Shown here piece after piece: positions 51,454-59,143 of a DNA stretch of 64,000 bases. The number at the start of each line of letters is the position of its first letter. Positions within the stretch are counted from its first letter, which is position 1. Made by a program: the position numbers and the translations under genes. The DNA is from a virus, in the IMG/VR virus record IMGVR_UViG_3300044568_005111, positions 39,436 to 103,435 of that record. The stretch is one strand, 5' to 3'. The notes beneath the pieces were generated by a model that was not told where the DNA came from, made no database searches, and saw only the letters and a list, made by a program, of their open reading frames with translations.

Positions 51454-51916
51454 GCTAGAGGATCACCTATGGAGAGATATATTCTCGGCAGAAGATGAGA
51501 TCCAATTAGATAGAGCAATACCTGACCTTACCCGAAAGTACAGTCGACAAATCTTACGCTATGGGGTTTCAAAGTATCAGAACAATCTTGTCTCAGTCGA
51601 GGTACCTCAATACCTGCTAGATTTAGCTAGTCGACTTACTCAGTTAGGCATGCTTAAATTTGTTCCACAGGACTATACAATTAATATCTACAAACCAGGT
51701 GATTCAATTGGTTATCATATTGACCTCGGCGACGACGATACAGTTATCCTAAATCTACTCTGCCCAGTCACCTTTAACCTAAAAAAGGGTGCAGAACTGG
51801 TCTCCTTTGAGTTTCCGCAAAGATCTGTTTTTTTGCTGACTGGTGAGTGGAGAAACCTTTGGGAGCACTCGATTGAACCAGTAAAAGACCGCCGATTATC
51901 TATTGTTTTTAGATAG
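51446..51916 (+). CDS. AlkB-like 2-oxoglutarate/Fe(II) dioxygenase
   Basis: 156 residues. YTINIYKPGDSIGYHIDLGD has the iron ligands His91 and Asp93; His141 (LWEHSI) is the third; Arg150 and Arg156 (RRLSIVFR) fit the AlkB signature for 2-oxoglutarate and substrate. AlkB enzymes remove alkyl groups from DNA or RNA; related ones hydroxylate proteins. Translation is coupled to the MSFINWG gene, so modification of a virion protein or of packaged DNA is possible. The family call is good, the substrate is unknown. Confidence 0.82.
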   Translation: MFKLEDHLWRDIFSAEDEIQLDRAIPDLTRKYSRQILRYGVSKYQNNLVSVEVPQYLLDLASRLTQLGMLKFVPQDYTINIYKPGDSIGYHIDLGDDDTVILNLLCPVTFNLKKGAELVSFEFPQRSVFLLTGEWRNLWEHSIEPVKDRRLSIVFR

Positions 51917-51974
51917 TGATAGTAATAAATCACCTAAATAATGTAGGACTAGTCTTGACCGTGTCAGCTTCCAT

Positions 51975-51988
51975 GATAAATAATAAAA
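51975..51988 (+). promoter_or_regulatory. Late promoter motif
   Basis: GATAAATAATAAAA before the kinase-like gene. Confidence 0.65.
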
Positions 51989-52004
51989 ATAGAAGAATTA
52001 TACT

Positions 52005-52949
52005 ATGAACTACCTATTAAATTATAGAAAATGGAGATCTATCTATGAGGCAGAAGAGTCGAGTGAAAGCCAAAAATCCCTTGTGTTACTCTCTGGACCC
52101 AGTGCGTCAGGTAAGACCTACTTTGCAATGAACCGACTAAAGGCAAAACACTGGTATTCTGATCTTACTGCCAAGACAGTGCTGATTGGTACTGATAACT
52201 TTAATGACAATACAATAGGTCCTATCTTTATTAAACTAGTAGAGGATTCAGGTATGCCAGCCCTTGCCAAGATTGCAAGCCAAGTTGACAGTCCTCATAT
52301 CCTTAAGTTATACGATACTGAGTTTGCACAGTGGAGCAAAAGCGCAAGTCCAGAGGAGAAGAGCAAATATGAAGAGCTTGAACGTGTTGCGGGATACGAT
52401 CCAAAAAAGTGCAAGGCAACTGTTAGGAAGCAACAGGGAAAGGATGGTGACGGACGTGTTAGTGCCATGGCATGGGCAGCACACCTATTGCCTGCAACTG
52501 AAATACTTTTTGATGATATCGGCGACGCAATCAAGAACTACTATGCTGAAGGAGAGATCAGTGACGTTCTTCTTTTTACTCCGCTAGACTACTACTTAGG
52601 TAATATAATTTCTCGTAATGGGAGCAGTAATAAGGCAGAGAAGATAGACACATCGAATCGAGACGCAGGTATCTATCAGTATTGTGACTGGTATAGAGCA
52701 GTCGCTGAACCTGACTTAGATGATAAGCAGTATTCTGCTGAGGACATGAAAAGCAAGCTTGAAGCCGCCGGTTACTCAAATTCTGATGAACTTCTTCGAC
52801 TCTTAGGAGTCACTCCTGAACTTGAAGAAGGTTTCTATATTGGATTAAAAGACTGGGTAAAGCCTAATACTATCATTAATTCGCGTGACAAGAGCACCGG
52901 ACGCGCGCAATCAGTCGATGACTTTAATTCTTTCTCAGCTCTTCTATAA
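52005..52949 (+). CDS. Capsid-targeted P-loop kinase (zeta-toxin-like)
   Basis: 314 residues. YLLNYRKWRSIYE|AEE at the start is a targeting motif. A P-loop follows at 31-38 (LLSGPSASGKT) in the style of zeta toxins and polynucleotide kinases, which phosphorylate UDP-sugars or nucleic acids. ILFDDIGDAI (about 168) may supply the Walker B residues. The C-terminal part is helical. If packaged, it would reach the host with the DNA as a ready-made enzyme. Its substrate is unknown. No antitoxin-like gene is adjacent. Confidence 0.75.
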   Translation: MNYLLNYRKWRSIYEAEESSESQKSLVLLSGPSASGKTYFAMNRLKAKHWYSDLTAKTVLIGTDNFNDNTIGPIFIKLVEDSGMPALAKIASQVDSPHILKLYDTEFAQWSKSASPEEKSKYEELERVAGYDPKKCKATVRKQQGKDGDGRVSAMAWAAHLLPATEILFDDIGDAIKNYYAEGEISDVLLFTPLDYYLGNIISRNGSSNKAEKIDTSNRDAGIYQYCDWYRAVAEPDLDDKQYSAEDMKSKLEAAGYSNSDELLRLLGVTPELEEGFYIGLKDWVKPNTIINSRDKSTGRAQSVDDFNSFSALL

Positions 52950-52969
52950 TAAGTTCTAGATTAGGCTAG

Positions 52970-53158
52970 CTAAAACATTCCATTTGCTTTCCACTCTTTC
53001 CAAGTATCGAAGTCCTTGAGTTTTTCAAGGTCCTCTCTGCTGTAAATCTTATCAGTATTCTCAGCATACCATTGGGCTCCAGCTATCCAGTTCTCAGTCT
53101 TGCAGATATTTGGATCTGCTAAATTTGCTGCAGCACGCTCTATCTCTTCCGTATTCAT
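52970..53158 (-). CDS. Small protein with shared AANLADPNICKT module (62 aa)
   Basis: MNTEEIERAAANLADPNICK then TENWIAGAQWYAENTD; the same 20-residue module ends the 254-aa protein at 49501. Here it stands nearly alone, followed by a helix with WKEWKANGMF. Probably a small interaction domain; function unknown. Confidence 0.66.
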   Translation of the reverse strand: MNTEEIERAAANLADPNICKTENWIAGAQWYAENTDKIYSREDLEKLKDFDTWKEWKANGMF

Positions 53159-53159
53159 G

Positions 53160-53399
53160 TTATTTGTCTACTCGATAATAAACTGGCTCCTCTACTCTAA
53201 GATATTTAGGAGGATCCATCTTTCCGCCCGCTTCTATCCATGTGACTAAGGTTGCAAGTAGAATAACTGTTGCGATTGATGTGATGTATAGTGAGATCTT
53301 AAAAGATCTAGGTGTCATATCTCCAAGGGCAGAGATCACTAGTGCAGCGGCGATTGTTGCAGCCGTTGAGAGGACAAGTAAAGTTGTTAAGTATTCCAT
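53160..53399 (-). CDS. Small membrane protein (79 aa)
   Basis: MEYLTTLLVLSTAATIAAAL and ISLYITSIATVILLATLV are two membrane segments; a short polar tail follows (PPKYLRVEEPVYYRVDK). One nt from the upstream gene. Probably an inner-membrane protein of unknown function. Confidence 0.68.
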   Translation of the reverse strand: MEYLTTLLVLSTAATIAAALVISALGDMTPRSFKISLYITSIATVILLATLVTWIEAGGKMDPPKYLRVEEPVYYRVDK

Positions 53400-53404
53400 A
53401 ATCC

Positions 53405-53824
53405 TTATTTTACCTGAATCATTTTAATTGTTTTGCAGTTAAGCCACTTAGTTATTGGTGAACCAATAAAGAGCCCGATATAATCTTCAGTACCAAAGGG
53501 TTCATCTTGTAGAGTCATTGTTAGTCCATCAAAGAATGATGCACCAGATGTCCAAATTGATACATGATAGACTGACCCATCAATCACTAGTCTATATTGA
53601 GATAGCCCTCCCATAAATTGAAAGTCATTAAGGTGTTCTACCTTCACCTTACCTCTACGTAGGAGCCGATAGAGTTTCCAGCGGTTCTTCCAATAGTGAG
53701 GTACAAAGAACATCTCGTATGCTCCCCAAAAAGGTAGGCACATAGTTGGTATCATTAGGATACACGCGATTACTATTCGAAGGGTCGCATTGCCCTCCTT
53801 TACAAAGTGTTTAGTCATTTTCAA
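53405..53824 (-). CDS. Membrane protein (139 aa) ending in MIQVK
   Basis: One N-terminal membrane segment (LRIVIACILMIPTMCLPFWG) follows a short basic start; the rest is a soluble beta-rich domain. The last residues, TIKMIQVK, repeat those of the lipoprotein encoded at 53854. No family recognised. Confidence 0.68.
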   Translation of the reverse strand: MKMTKHFVKEGNATLRIVIACILMIPTMCLPFWGAYEMFFVPHYWKNRWKLYRLLRRGKVKVEHLNDFQFMGGLSQYRLVIDGSVYHVSIWTSGASFFDGLTMTLQDEPFGTEDYIGLFIGSPITKWLNCKTIKMIQVK

Positions 53825-53853
53825 ATTCTCCTTTAATCTTATTTAGTGATTTT

Positions 53854-54108
53854 TTACTTTACTTGAATCATCGTAACACTTTCCACTCCACGATAGATAA
53901 GAATGTGAACAGTATCATCAATAGTTATCTTATATAAACCTTTATAAACTTCTTCAGACAACTTTTCAATCTCTAAACGATTAACGTGATCTGGAGTAGA
54001 GCCGTCAAGTTTCTTAACAGAATTTCCTGGTGACTCTTGTGGAAAACTACATGCCATAAATACTAACGGCAATACTAATAGTAACTTTTTCATATGTTTA
54101 TTATTCAC
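53854..54108 (-). CDS. Predicted lipoprotein (84 aa) ending in MIQVK
   Basis: MKKLLLVLPLVFMACS is a lipoprotein signal peptide with Cys in the lipobox (FMAC). The mature part is acidic, with ITIDDTVHILIYRGVESVTM and the end MIQVK, the same end as the neighbouring membrane protein. A phage lipoprotein can protect the host surface from superinfection; that use is inferred. Confidence 0.7.
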   Translation of the reverse strand: MNNKHMKKLLLVLPLVFMACSFPQESPGNSVKKLDGSTPDHVNRLEIEKLSEEVYKGLYKITIDDTVHILIYRGVESVTMIQVK

Positions 54109-54493
54109 CTTTCAGAGTTTTTAATTGTTCCTCAAGCCTTTTAATTTTAGCTTCATCACTTTCCTTTTTATCCTGATCACGCTTAGCAATATACTTAGCT
54201 ACCTCATCCGGTGTAGATAATCTAAACTCGACTCCATACACTTCTAATTCTTGATGGTCACAGTGCCAATCACATGCAACATAGTTGGCGCCTTTTGAGT
54301 TTAGCTCAACTAGTGTAGAGATAAGCTCATCGATTTTGACAAGACCTGCTTCTAAATAGAGAGCATCTCCAAATGTCTTAGTGTCTGAGTGGATATCCCA
54401 ATCTAATCCTAAGTCTTCTTCTGATCGAGCTACAATGTCTTTGCGCCCAATACTCTTTAAGTTAAAAAATATTTCCTTGCTCATTTGTTCCAA
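54101..54493 (-). CDS. Hypothetical protein (130 aa)
   Basis: MEQMSKEIFFNLKSIGRKDI, then a central YVACDWHCDHQELEVYGVEF with Cys and His pairs, and a C-terminal coiled coil (EAKIKRLEEQLKTLK). The start may be the Met at residue 4. Overlaps its neighbours by 8 and 13 nt. No family recognised. Confidence 0.67.
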   Translation of the reverse strand: MEQMSKEIFFNLKSIGRKDIVARSEEDLGLDWDIHSDTKTFGDALYLEAGLVKIDELISTLVELNSKGANYVACDWHCDHQELEVYGVEFRLSTPDEVAKYIAKRDQDKKESDEAKIKRLEEQLKTLKGE

Positions 54494-55029
54494 TCTATTT
54501 TAGGACAGTACTTATTATATTTAGCCTTGATAAATTCAATAATAATGCTCTGCTTCTCTTCGTATGGTACATAGTCAGGGTTGCGGATATTGTCTCCATT
54601 CTCGTCCCAAATCCACTCACGTTGAGTGTGTCGGCGATTATCTCTTCTCTTTTTATAGAGGTGAAGTATGATAAAAACTATTGAGGAGATGATTGTAATC
54701 ATCCAAATAAGGATTCCAGTTCCTTGCCAAATACGAAATGTTGTATTAGGATTGAACCAGCCCCAAAAGAGGTATGTCACTGGAAATATTGCTAGAAAAG
54801 CAATAAATACTATTCCCCAAAGAACAGCTCCTCCAAGTAGACGCAATGGCCAATCATCAGCCTTTTCTTTAGCCATAACTAATGGCAAGGAGATTAGACC
54901 TACTGGTGCAAGAAATACCCACATGATTACAAGCTTCCAAAAGTATGGACATAGTGTTTGAGGCATATCCTTTGCCATGTAGAACCAGCGATATAACTGA
55001 GCTGAGATACTGTTGTGATTTAATTTCAT
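54481..55029 (-). CDS. Multi-pass membrane protein (182 aa)
   Basis: Three hydrophobic segments (about 33-51, 64-89 and 103-122), then a basic cytoplasmic-type loop (KKRRDNRRHTQ) and a charged C-terminus. No family recognised. Class (iii) motif upstream at 55044. It could remodel the envelope or exclude other phages; inferred only from its type. Confidence 0.68.
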   Translation of the reverse strand: MKLNHNSISAQLYRWFYMAKDMPQTLCPYFWKLVIMWVFLAPVGLISLPLVMAKEKADDWPLRLLGGAVLWGIVFIAFLAIFPVTYLFWGWFNPNTTFRIWQGTGILIWMITIISSIVFIILHLYKKRRDNRRHTQREWIWDENGDNIRNPDYVPYEEKQSIIIEFIKAKYNKYCPKIDWNK

Positions 55030-55043
55030 AATTTATGTTTTTA

Positions 55044-55056
55044 GTTATTATACTAC
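55044..55056 (-). promoter_or_regulatory. Class (iii) promoter motif
   Basis: GTAGTATAATAAC on the minus strand. Confidence 0.48.
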
Positions 55057-55448
55057 TTTATTCTATTCTTTTCTCGGTCGACCTCAACTTTATTTAAAAA
55101 GGCCACGAATTCATGGATAATCAGTTCATCACTCATTCCCTGATGTCTAAGCTCCCAGCCCATCACAAATGCATCGTTAATTTCTCGCTCAGTATATCTA
55201 AGATCCTTTATGAAATTGTATACTTTAGAGTGACTTGGCTTCGCATCCTTATGCTCCTTTGGATAATTCCACTGCTTGCCTTGGCTATCAGTAATATCGA
55301 ACTCGCCATCAATAAATGCATATAACCCATCAATCATAAGAGTTACGCATACTTCACCATATTGATCCTGAATCTCGATCTGATAATTGTTGATTTTTAT
55401 TGCACTTAAGCAGTCACCTTCGTAATTAATTAATCCTAGTTTTTTCAT
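55053..55448 (-). CDS. Hypothetical protein (131 aa)
   Basis: MKKLGLINYEGDCLSAIKIN; a beta-rich N-terminal half, then helices with REINDAFVMGWELRHQGMSD. No family recognised. Its 3' end contains the promoter of the downstream membrane protein gene. Confidence 0.66.
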   Translation of the reverse strand: MKKLGLINYEGDCLSAIKINNYQIEIQDQYGEVCVTLMIDGLYAFIDGEFDITDSQGKQWNYPKEHKDAKPSHSKVYNFIKDLRYTEREINDAFVMGWELRHQGMSDELIIHEFVAFLNKVEVDREKNRIK

Positions 55449-55463
55449 TTCTATTTAGTTATT

Positions 55464-55796
55464 TTATCGTAATTTAATTTCATCAATTGTTGGACTGTTG
55501 ATCTTTGTAGTAGTCGGTGATTTAGTGTTAACCACTTCTGCAATCTTAACGAATTGTAATACCTTTGCCTCCTCAACATTTGGATTTCCACGAAGACTCT
55601 CGATATAGTTAATATGTTTCGACTTGTCTCCACTTTCATGTATCTCAATCTTCCAGTCAAGCCCAACTCTCTTTACTAGAGAAACATAAGTTGCATCAGA
55701 TGGTGGAACAATTGTTTGAACTGGTGATGCACATACTCCGTATGCAGTGTTATAATAACTTGAGTTAAGTGCGCTGCCTCCTATAATTATACTCAT
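55464..55796 (-). CDS. Hypothetical protein (110 aa)
   Basis: MSIIIGGSALNSSYYNTAYG; a Gly/Ser/Tyr-rich start, then an alpha/beta core. Overlaps the upstream gene by 4 nt. No family recognised. Confidence 0.65.
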   Translation of the reverse strand: MSIIIGGSALNSSYYNTAYGVCASPVQTIVPPSDATYVSLVKRVGLDWKIEIHESGDKSKHINYIESLRGNPNVEEAKVLQFVKIAEVVNTKSPTTTKINSPTIDEIKLR

Positions 55797-56443
55797 TGCT
55801 CTAGTGAATTTGGATAATATAATAGTGTTGGATTCTTCTTCTGTATGTCAATATTAGGATACTCCTTCTTAAATGTCATCACATCGAATTTCTTAGTAAT
55901 TAGGTGGTGACCATTTCTAGTTGGAATGATCGCCTCGATCTTTGGTCCAACTTCGTGGCCAATTGGCATTCCTACTTCATCAAATTTGACTTTAGTAAAA
56001 GGCATACATTTATATTCAATAAATGCCATCATCAATGGGCTAGCTTCATGCTGATCATCGACATCAATGATCCACCGCTTCTCTTGAGTCTTGACTTGGC
56101 CTACGACTGAATCGAAGAGTCCTTTTTGATTCTGAACTCCATTTCGGATACGTTCAGCAAGGGCAACCATCATGTTCAGTGAGACTTCCGACTGGTTCTG
56201 TTTTTGCACATGAATATAGGCTCGAGCCTTAAACACTTCGCAGAGCTGCTTGACCTCATCCCAACGTCTCTCTAGGTGATCCATATTCTCGATACAATAC
56301 GTTTTAATGGTTCTGACTGACTGATGATTGTCGCGTTCCCCTTCAGGCTGGTCCTTCTTACGTTTAAACACATAGAGCATATAAAAGTCTCCTGGTTCTG
56401 AGAAGTTAAGTAAGGGTCTTATGAGTTCCAAGTTGTCTATCAT
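55793..56443 (-). CDS. Hypothetical protein (216 aa), possible primase-like fold
   Basis: Contains AYIHVQKQNQ, then RWIIDVDDQHE and TRNGHHLITKKFD. These weakly resemble the DxD and sxH motifs of archaeo-eukaryotic-type primases, but the spacing is not checked. Confidence 0.6.
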   Translation of the reverse strand: MIDNLELIRPLLNFSEPGDFYMLYVFKRKKDQPEGERDNHQSVRTIKTYCIENMDHLERRWDEVKQLCEVFKARAYIHVQKQNQSEVSLNMMVALAERIRNGVQNQKGLFDSVVGQVKTQEKRWIIDVDDQHEASPLMMAFIEYKCMPFTKVKFDEVGMPIGHEVGPKIEAIIPTRNGHHLITKKFDVMTFKKEYPNIDIQKKNPTLLYYPNSLEQ

Positions 56444-56446
56444 AGT

Positions 56447-56460
56447 TATATTATACTAAA
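56447..56460 (-). promoter_or_regulatory. Class (iii) promoter motif
   Basis: TTTAGTATAATATA on the minus strand. Confidence 0.5.
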
Positions 56461-56466
56461 TAATTA

Positions 56467-56480
56467 GATAAATAAAAAAT
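56467..56480 (+). promoter_or_regulatory. Late promoter motif
   Basis: GATAAATAAAAAAT, abutting the ATG. Confidence 0.6.
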
Positions 56481-57029
56481 ATGAAGTACATTAAAATTTA
56501 CGAAGATTATACACCAACGAGTAAAGTCATAGTTGAAGGGTCGTATTCACCAAAGGCTGGAGACTATGATGGTATGCACTCATTCCAATCTAGAAAAAAA
56601 GATGGATTTGGAGGTAAGATGAATACTAAAGTAAATGAAGCACTTCTAAAATTCTATAAGGAGACTCATAAAAATCCTACAATTACTAATATTGAAATTA
56701 AGATGGATGACTCCTCTTGGAAAGTAACATGGAAGGTGACTATCGAAGAGAGCCGAGACGGCAAAGCATGGATAGGATTGACTAGTCGCGGTGGAGCTGG
56801 TAAAAAGGATGGACTTACTGGATCAGTTGAACGAGCTAAACGTCAAATTGATCGAAAGAAGAAAGATCTTGCCTCAGAATTTAGTGACTCTGCACTTGAA
56901 ACCAAAGAGGTAAAGGATTTTGGTTGGCAAGGTAAGGGTGCATATATTCGTCAGATCTTTGTAATATACACTAATCCCGCAAAATACCCTGCAATAAAAC
57001 CGGATACCGATAATAAACAGATTGCTTAA
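56481..57029 (+). CDS. Late protein (182 aa), weak targeting-like start
   Basis: MKYIKIYEDYTPTSK resembles the start of the 47538 protein (MKYIKLFETYQ) but no clear cut site is seen. The body is basic, with MKWKVT-type strands and KRQIDRKKKDLASEFS, and could bind DNA. Late promoter abuts the ATG. Convergent with the acetyltransferase gene. Confidence 0.65.
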   Translation: MKYIKIYEDYTPTSKVIVEGSYSPKAGDYDGMHSFQSRKKDGFGGKMNTKVNEALLKFYKETHKNPTITNIEIKMDDSSWKVTWKVTIEESRDGKAWIGLTSRGGAGKKDGLTGSVERAKRQIDRKKKDLASEFSDSALETKEVKDFGWQGKGAYIRQIFVIYTNPAKYPAIKPDTDNKQIA

Positions 57030-57371
57030 TTACTCTACTATCTTTTCAACATATGTACAGGTCTCACCAACTTCAAATCCTTTTTCAATAAGTAGAGGCA
57101 AGGACGCAGGTTTACACCATGCATAAATCAAATAGCTTTTAAACTTTAGTTGAACATAGTCCCAACGAGCATCCCAAAGCTTTCTAAATATTCCTTTACG
57201 TCGATGATCCTCATGGACCCATGCATCTAGGAATTTAATCTTTGTGTTCTCTTCACGCTCCATGTAAATATGGCCGACTATTTCTCCATTGACCATCGCA
57301 ATCCAGGTCTCAAGTTGTTGTGCATTGCTTTTTAGATGCACAATCTTAATGTCATCAATTATTGTTGTCAT
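57030..57371 (-). CDS. GNAT-family N-acetyltransferase
   Basis: 113 residues, short for the family. AWVHEDHRRKGIFRKLWDAR is the acetyl-CoA-binding motif (RxxGIxxxL), preceded by strands with VNGEIVGHIYMEREE and followed by YAWCKPASLPLLIEKGFEVG. It transfers an acetyl group to a small molecule or a protein. Overlaps the upstream gene by 17 nt. Confidence 0.82.
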   Translation of the reverse strand: MTTIIDDIKIVHLKSNAQQLETWIAMVNGEIVGHIYMEREENTKIKFLDAWVHEDHRRKGIFRKLWDARWDYVQLKFKSYLIYAWCKPASLPLLIEKGFEVGETCTYVEKIVE

Positions 57372-57585
57372 ATTCTATAATTAGTGCGGATTCAAGTCCT
57401 TCAAAGAGACCAACATTTACAAAGAGTCTAGGATGAGAGAACTCATCAACTGATTGAAATTCGACAGTTTGTCCCTCTTTAATTGAGTCAGTTACCTTAA
57501 TAATAGGAATAACTTTGAATCTACCATACGAAGTCAGGTATTCAACCATCAATTCATTATCCTTATTTACGATCCTTCCTATCAT
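57355..57585 (-). CDS. Small protein (76 aa)
   Basis: MIGRIVNKDNELMVEYLTSY; beta-rich. Overlaps both neighbours, so part of the operon 58083-57030. No family recognised. Confidence 0.65.
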   Translation of the reverse strand: MIGRIVNKDNELMVEYLTSYGRFKVIPIIKVTDSIKEGQTVEFQSVDEFSHPRLFVNVGLFEGLESALIIEYDNNN

Positions 57586-57874
57586 CGTCTCCGATTTTTT
57601 GCAAAAAAGTTTTTATCTTCTCATCCACCTCGTTCATCATCTCACCATCACAAGAATTCTTCCACTTTCTAATATTACCGTCTTCCCTTTCAGATTCAAG
57701 GTAGATTTTACCGCGTTCAACCAGGCCATTTGAGTAGCCATATCCACCAAACCCATGCAGGGCAAGTACCTCCTTTAAGAGTTCAGCGGCTTCGTCACCA
57801 TCCATTAAAAACTGTTTGCGCACCGCTCGACCCAATTCCAGGTCGTTCGGATACTTTTTGATTAGGTCTTTCAT
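57563..57874 (-). CDS. Small protein (103 aa)
   Basis: MKDLIKKYPNDLELGRAVRK; helical, basic at the end (IGDDDRKDRK). No family recognised. 2 nt from the upstream gene. Confidence 0.65.
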   Translation of the reverse strand: MKDLIKKYPNDLELGRAVRKQFLMDGDEAAELLKEVLALHGFGGYGYSNGLVERGKIYLESEREDGNIRKWKNSCDGEMMNEVDEKIKTFLQKIGDDDRKDRK

Positions 57875-57876
57875 AG

Positions 57877-58083
57877 TTAAGAGTTATTTGACATACCGAT
57901 TACTGCAATTACCGCAGTCACAACAATCGTGATAATAGCGAGTGTAATATTTGCTTCCCATGTCACAATGGCTAAGATTGCTGGAAAAAGAAGGTTAACA
58001 TCACACTTGTCATGATTATAGACATTGTCAAAGAGACTGAGCAACATTCCGATTAGACTTAAGATCGCGATTGTAATTACCAT
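57877..58083 (-). CDS. Small membrane protein (68 aa)
   Basis: MVITIAILSLIGMLLSLFDN and two further hydrophobic stretches (LLFPAILAIVTW, TLAIITIVVTAVIAVIGM). Class (iii) motif upstream at 58099. No family recognised. Confidence 0.66.
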   Translation of the reverse strand: MVITIAILSLIGMLLSLFDNVYNHDKCDVNLLFPAILAIVTWEANITLAIITIVVTAVIAVIGMSNNS

Positions 58084-58098
58084 AGTATTTTAGTTTTA

Positions 58099-58112
58099 AT
58101 TATTATACTTTA
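58099..58112 (-). promoter_or_regulatory. Class (iii) promoter motif
   Basis: TTAAAGTATAATAA on the minus strand. Confidence 0.5.
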
Positions 58113-58126
58113 ATTCTTAATTAGTT

Positions 58127-59071
58127 TTAACTTCCAAAACCCATCTTTTTATTTTCTTTTACTTTAGGTGCCTTCTTAAGTTCTTCAAGAGAAGCCATAG
58201 TCTCTTCAAATGTTCTGCCCATTACGATAACTGAGACTACTACTTCCTTTAGATGAGAGAGTGACATGCCTTCTGTTCGCTTTACCCATTCATTAAGGTC
58301 AATCTTTGCCAAGTCATCCTCATTTAATTTATTGGTGATATACGCTTGTCTAATTTCAGCATTAGGTAACTCAATCTTATATCGGCGATCAAATCTAGAT
58401 GGTCGATTAGTCACACGTTCCTGTAATTTTTCTGGATAGTTAGTAGTCGCAATGTATACTACTCCCTCAATCTGTTTGACTCCATCTAGGATATTTAAGA
58501 GTTGAGACGTAGAGTATCTGTCCTCACCAGCAAGAGCATCTATATCTTCTAGGATAACAACAAGTGGTCGAGTAGGTTCAATTTTACGAAATGTTGGAAT
58601 AAACTCAATAAAGTAGTCGATATCATTTTGCGACTTGATATTGATTACGATACCATTAAGCTCCATTAGCATGTTAGCTAGGATCTGGATAATACCTGAT
58701 TTACCACAGCCCGGTTCTCCATACATTAGGATACCTCGTTTATGTATAAAGTTATAAGTACGATAGACCTCTGCTCTGGTCCAAAAGTTTTCAATATCTT
58801 TCAGAATATCAATAATCTCTGGTGAAGGCAAGTGATATAGCTCATCGGTCTTGAAGGGTTGCTTCTTTAAGGTATGTGAACCGATCGAGTTATTGTAATC
58901 TATTTCATATACTCCAGCTGGTACCTGGTCAACTGTGATATATGCTGGTGCAAACTCTTCGTTTTTTAAGTTGCTCCAGCAACAGGGCACAGTAAGATCC
59001 TGTGATTCAGGTTCACCATTAAGTTCTTCTCGAATACGGTCGATTTCGTGCACGATATTTCTTTTCTTCAT
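58127..59071 (-). CDS. AAA+ ATPase (BCS1/FtsH-like core)
   Basis: About 314 residues. Walker A YGEPGCGKS (about 117-125), Walker B VVILEDID, and the second region of homology ATTNYPEKLQERVTNRPSRF with two arginine fingers. The N-terminal 75 residues are unique. AAA+ ATPases of this subtype unfold or remodel proteins. The start at 59071 (MKKRN) is preferred to 59077 because a TATAAT box lies only a few bases upstream. In phages such ATPases can help assembly or take over host proteins; which applies is unknown. Confidence 0.87.
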   Translation of the reverse strand: MKKRNIVHEIDRIREELNGEPESQDLTVPCCWSNLKNEEFAPAYITVDQVPAGVYEIDYNNSIGSHTLKKQPFKTDELYHLPSPEIIDILKDIENFWTRAEVYRTYNFIHKRGILMYGEPGCGKSGIIQILANMLMELNGIVINIKSQNDIDYFIEFIPTFRKIEPTRPLVVILEDIDALAGEDRYSTSQLLNILDGVKQIEGVVYIATTNYPEKLQERVTNRPSRFDRRYKIELPNAEIRQAYITNKLNEDDLAKIDLNEWVKRTEGMSLSHLKEVVVSVIVMGRTFEETMASLEELKKAPKVKENKKMGFGS

Positions 59072-59075
59072 GTGC

Positions 59076-59090
59076 ATATTATACTATATA
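59076..59090 (-). promoter_or_regulatory. Class (iii) promoter motif
   Basis: TATATAGTATAATAT on the minus strand, close to the AAA+ start. Confidence 0.52.
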
Positions 59091-59116
59091 GAGATCTATT
59101 TTTAAAATTAGAGTAG

Positions 59117-59131
59117 GATAAATAACTAAAA
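59117..59131 (+). promoter_or_regulatory. Late promoter motif
   Basis: GATAAATAACTAAAA, the same as at 50620. Confidence 0.68.
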
Positions 59132-59143
59132 TAACTTTTAAAT

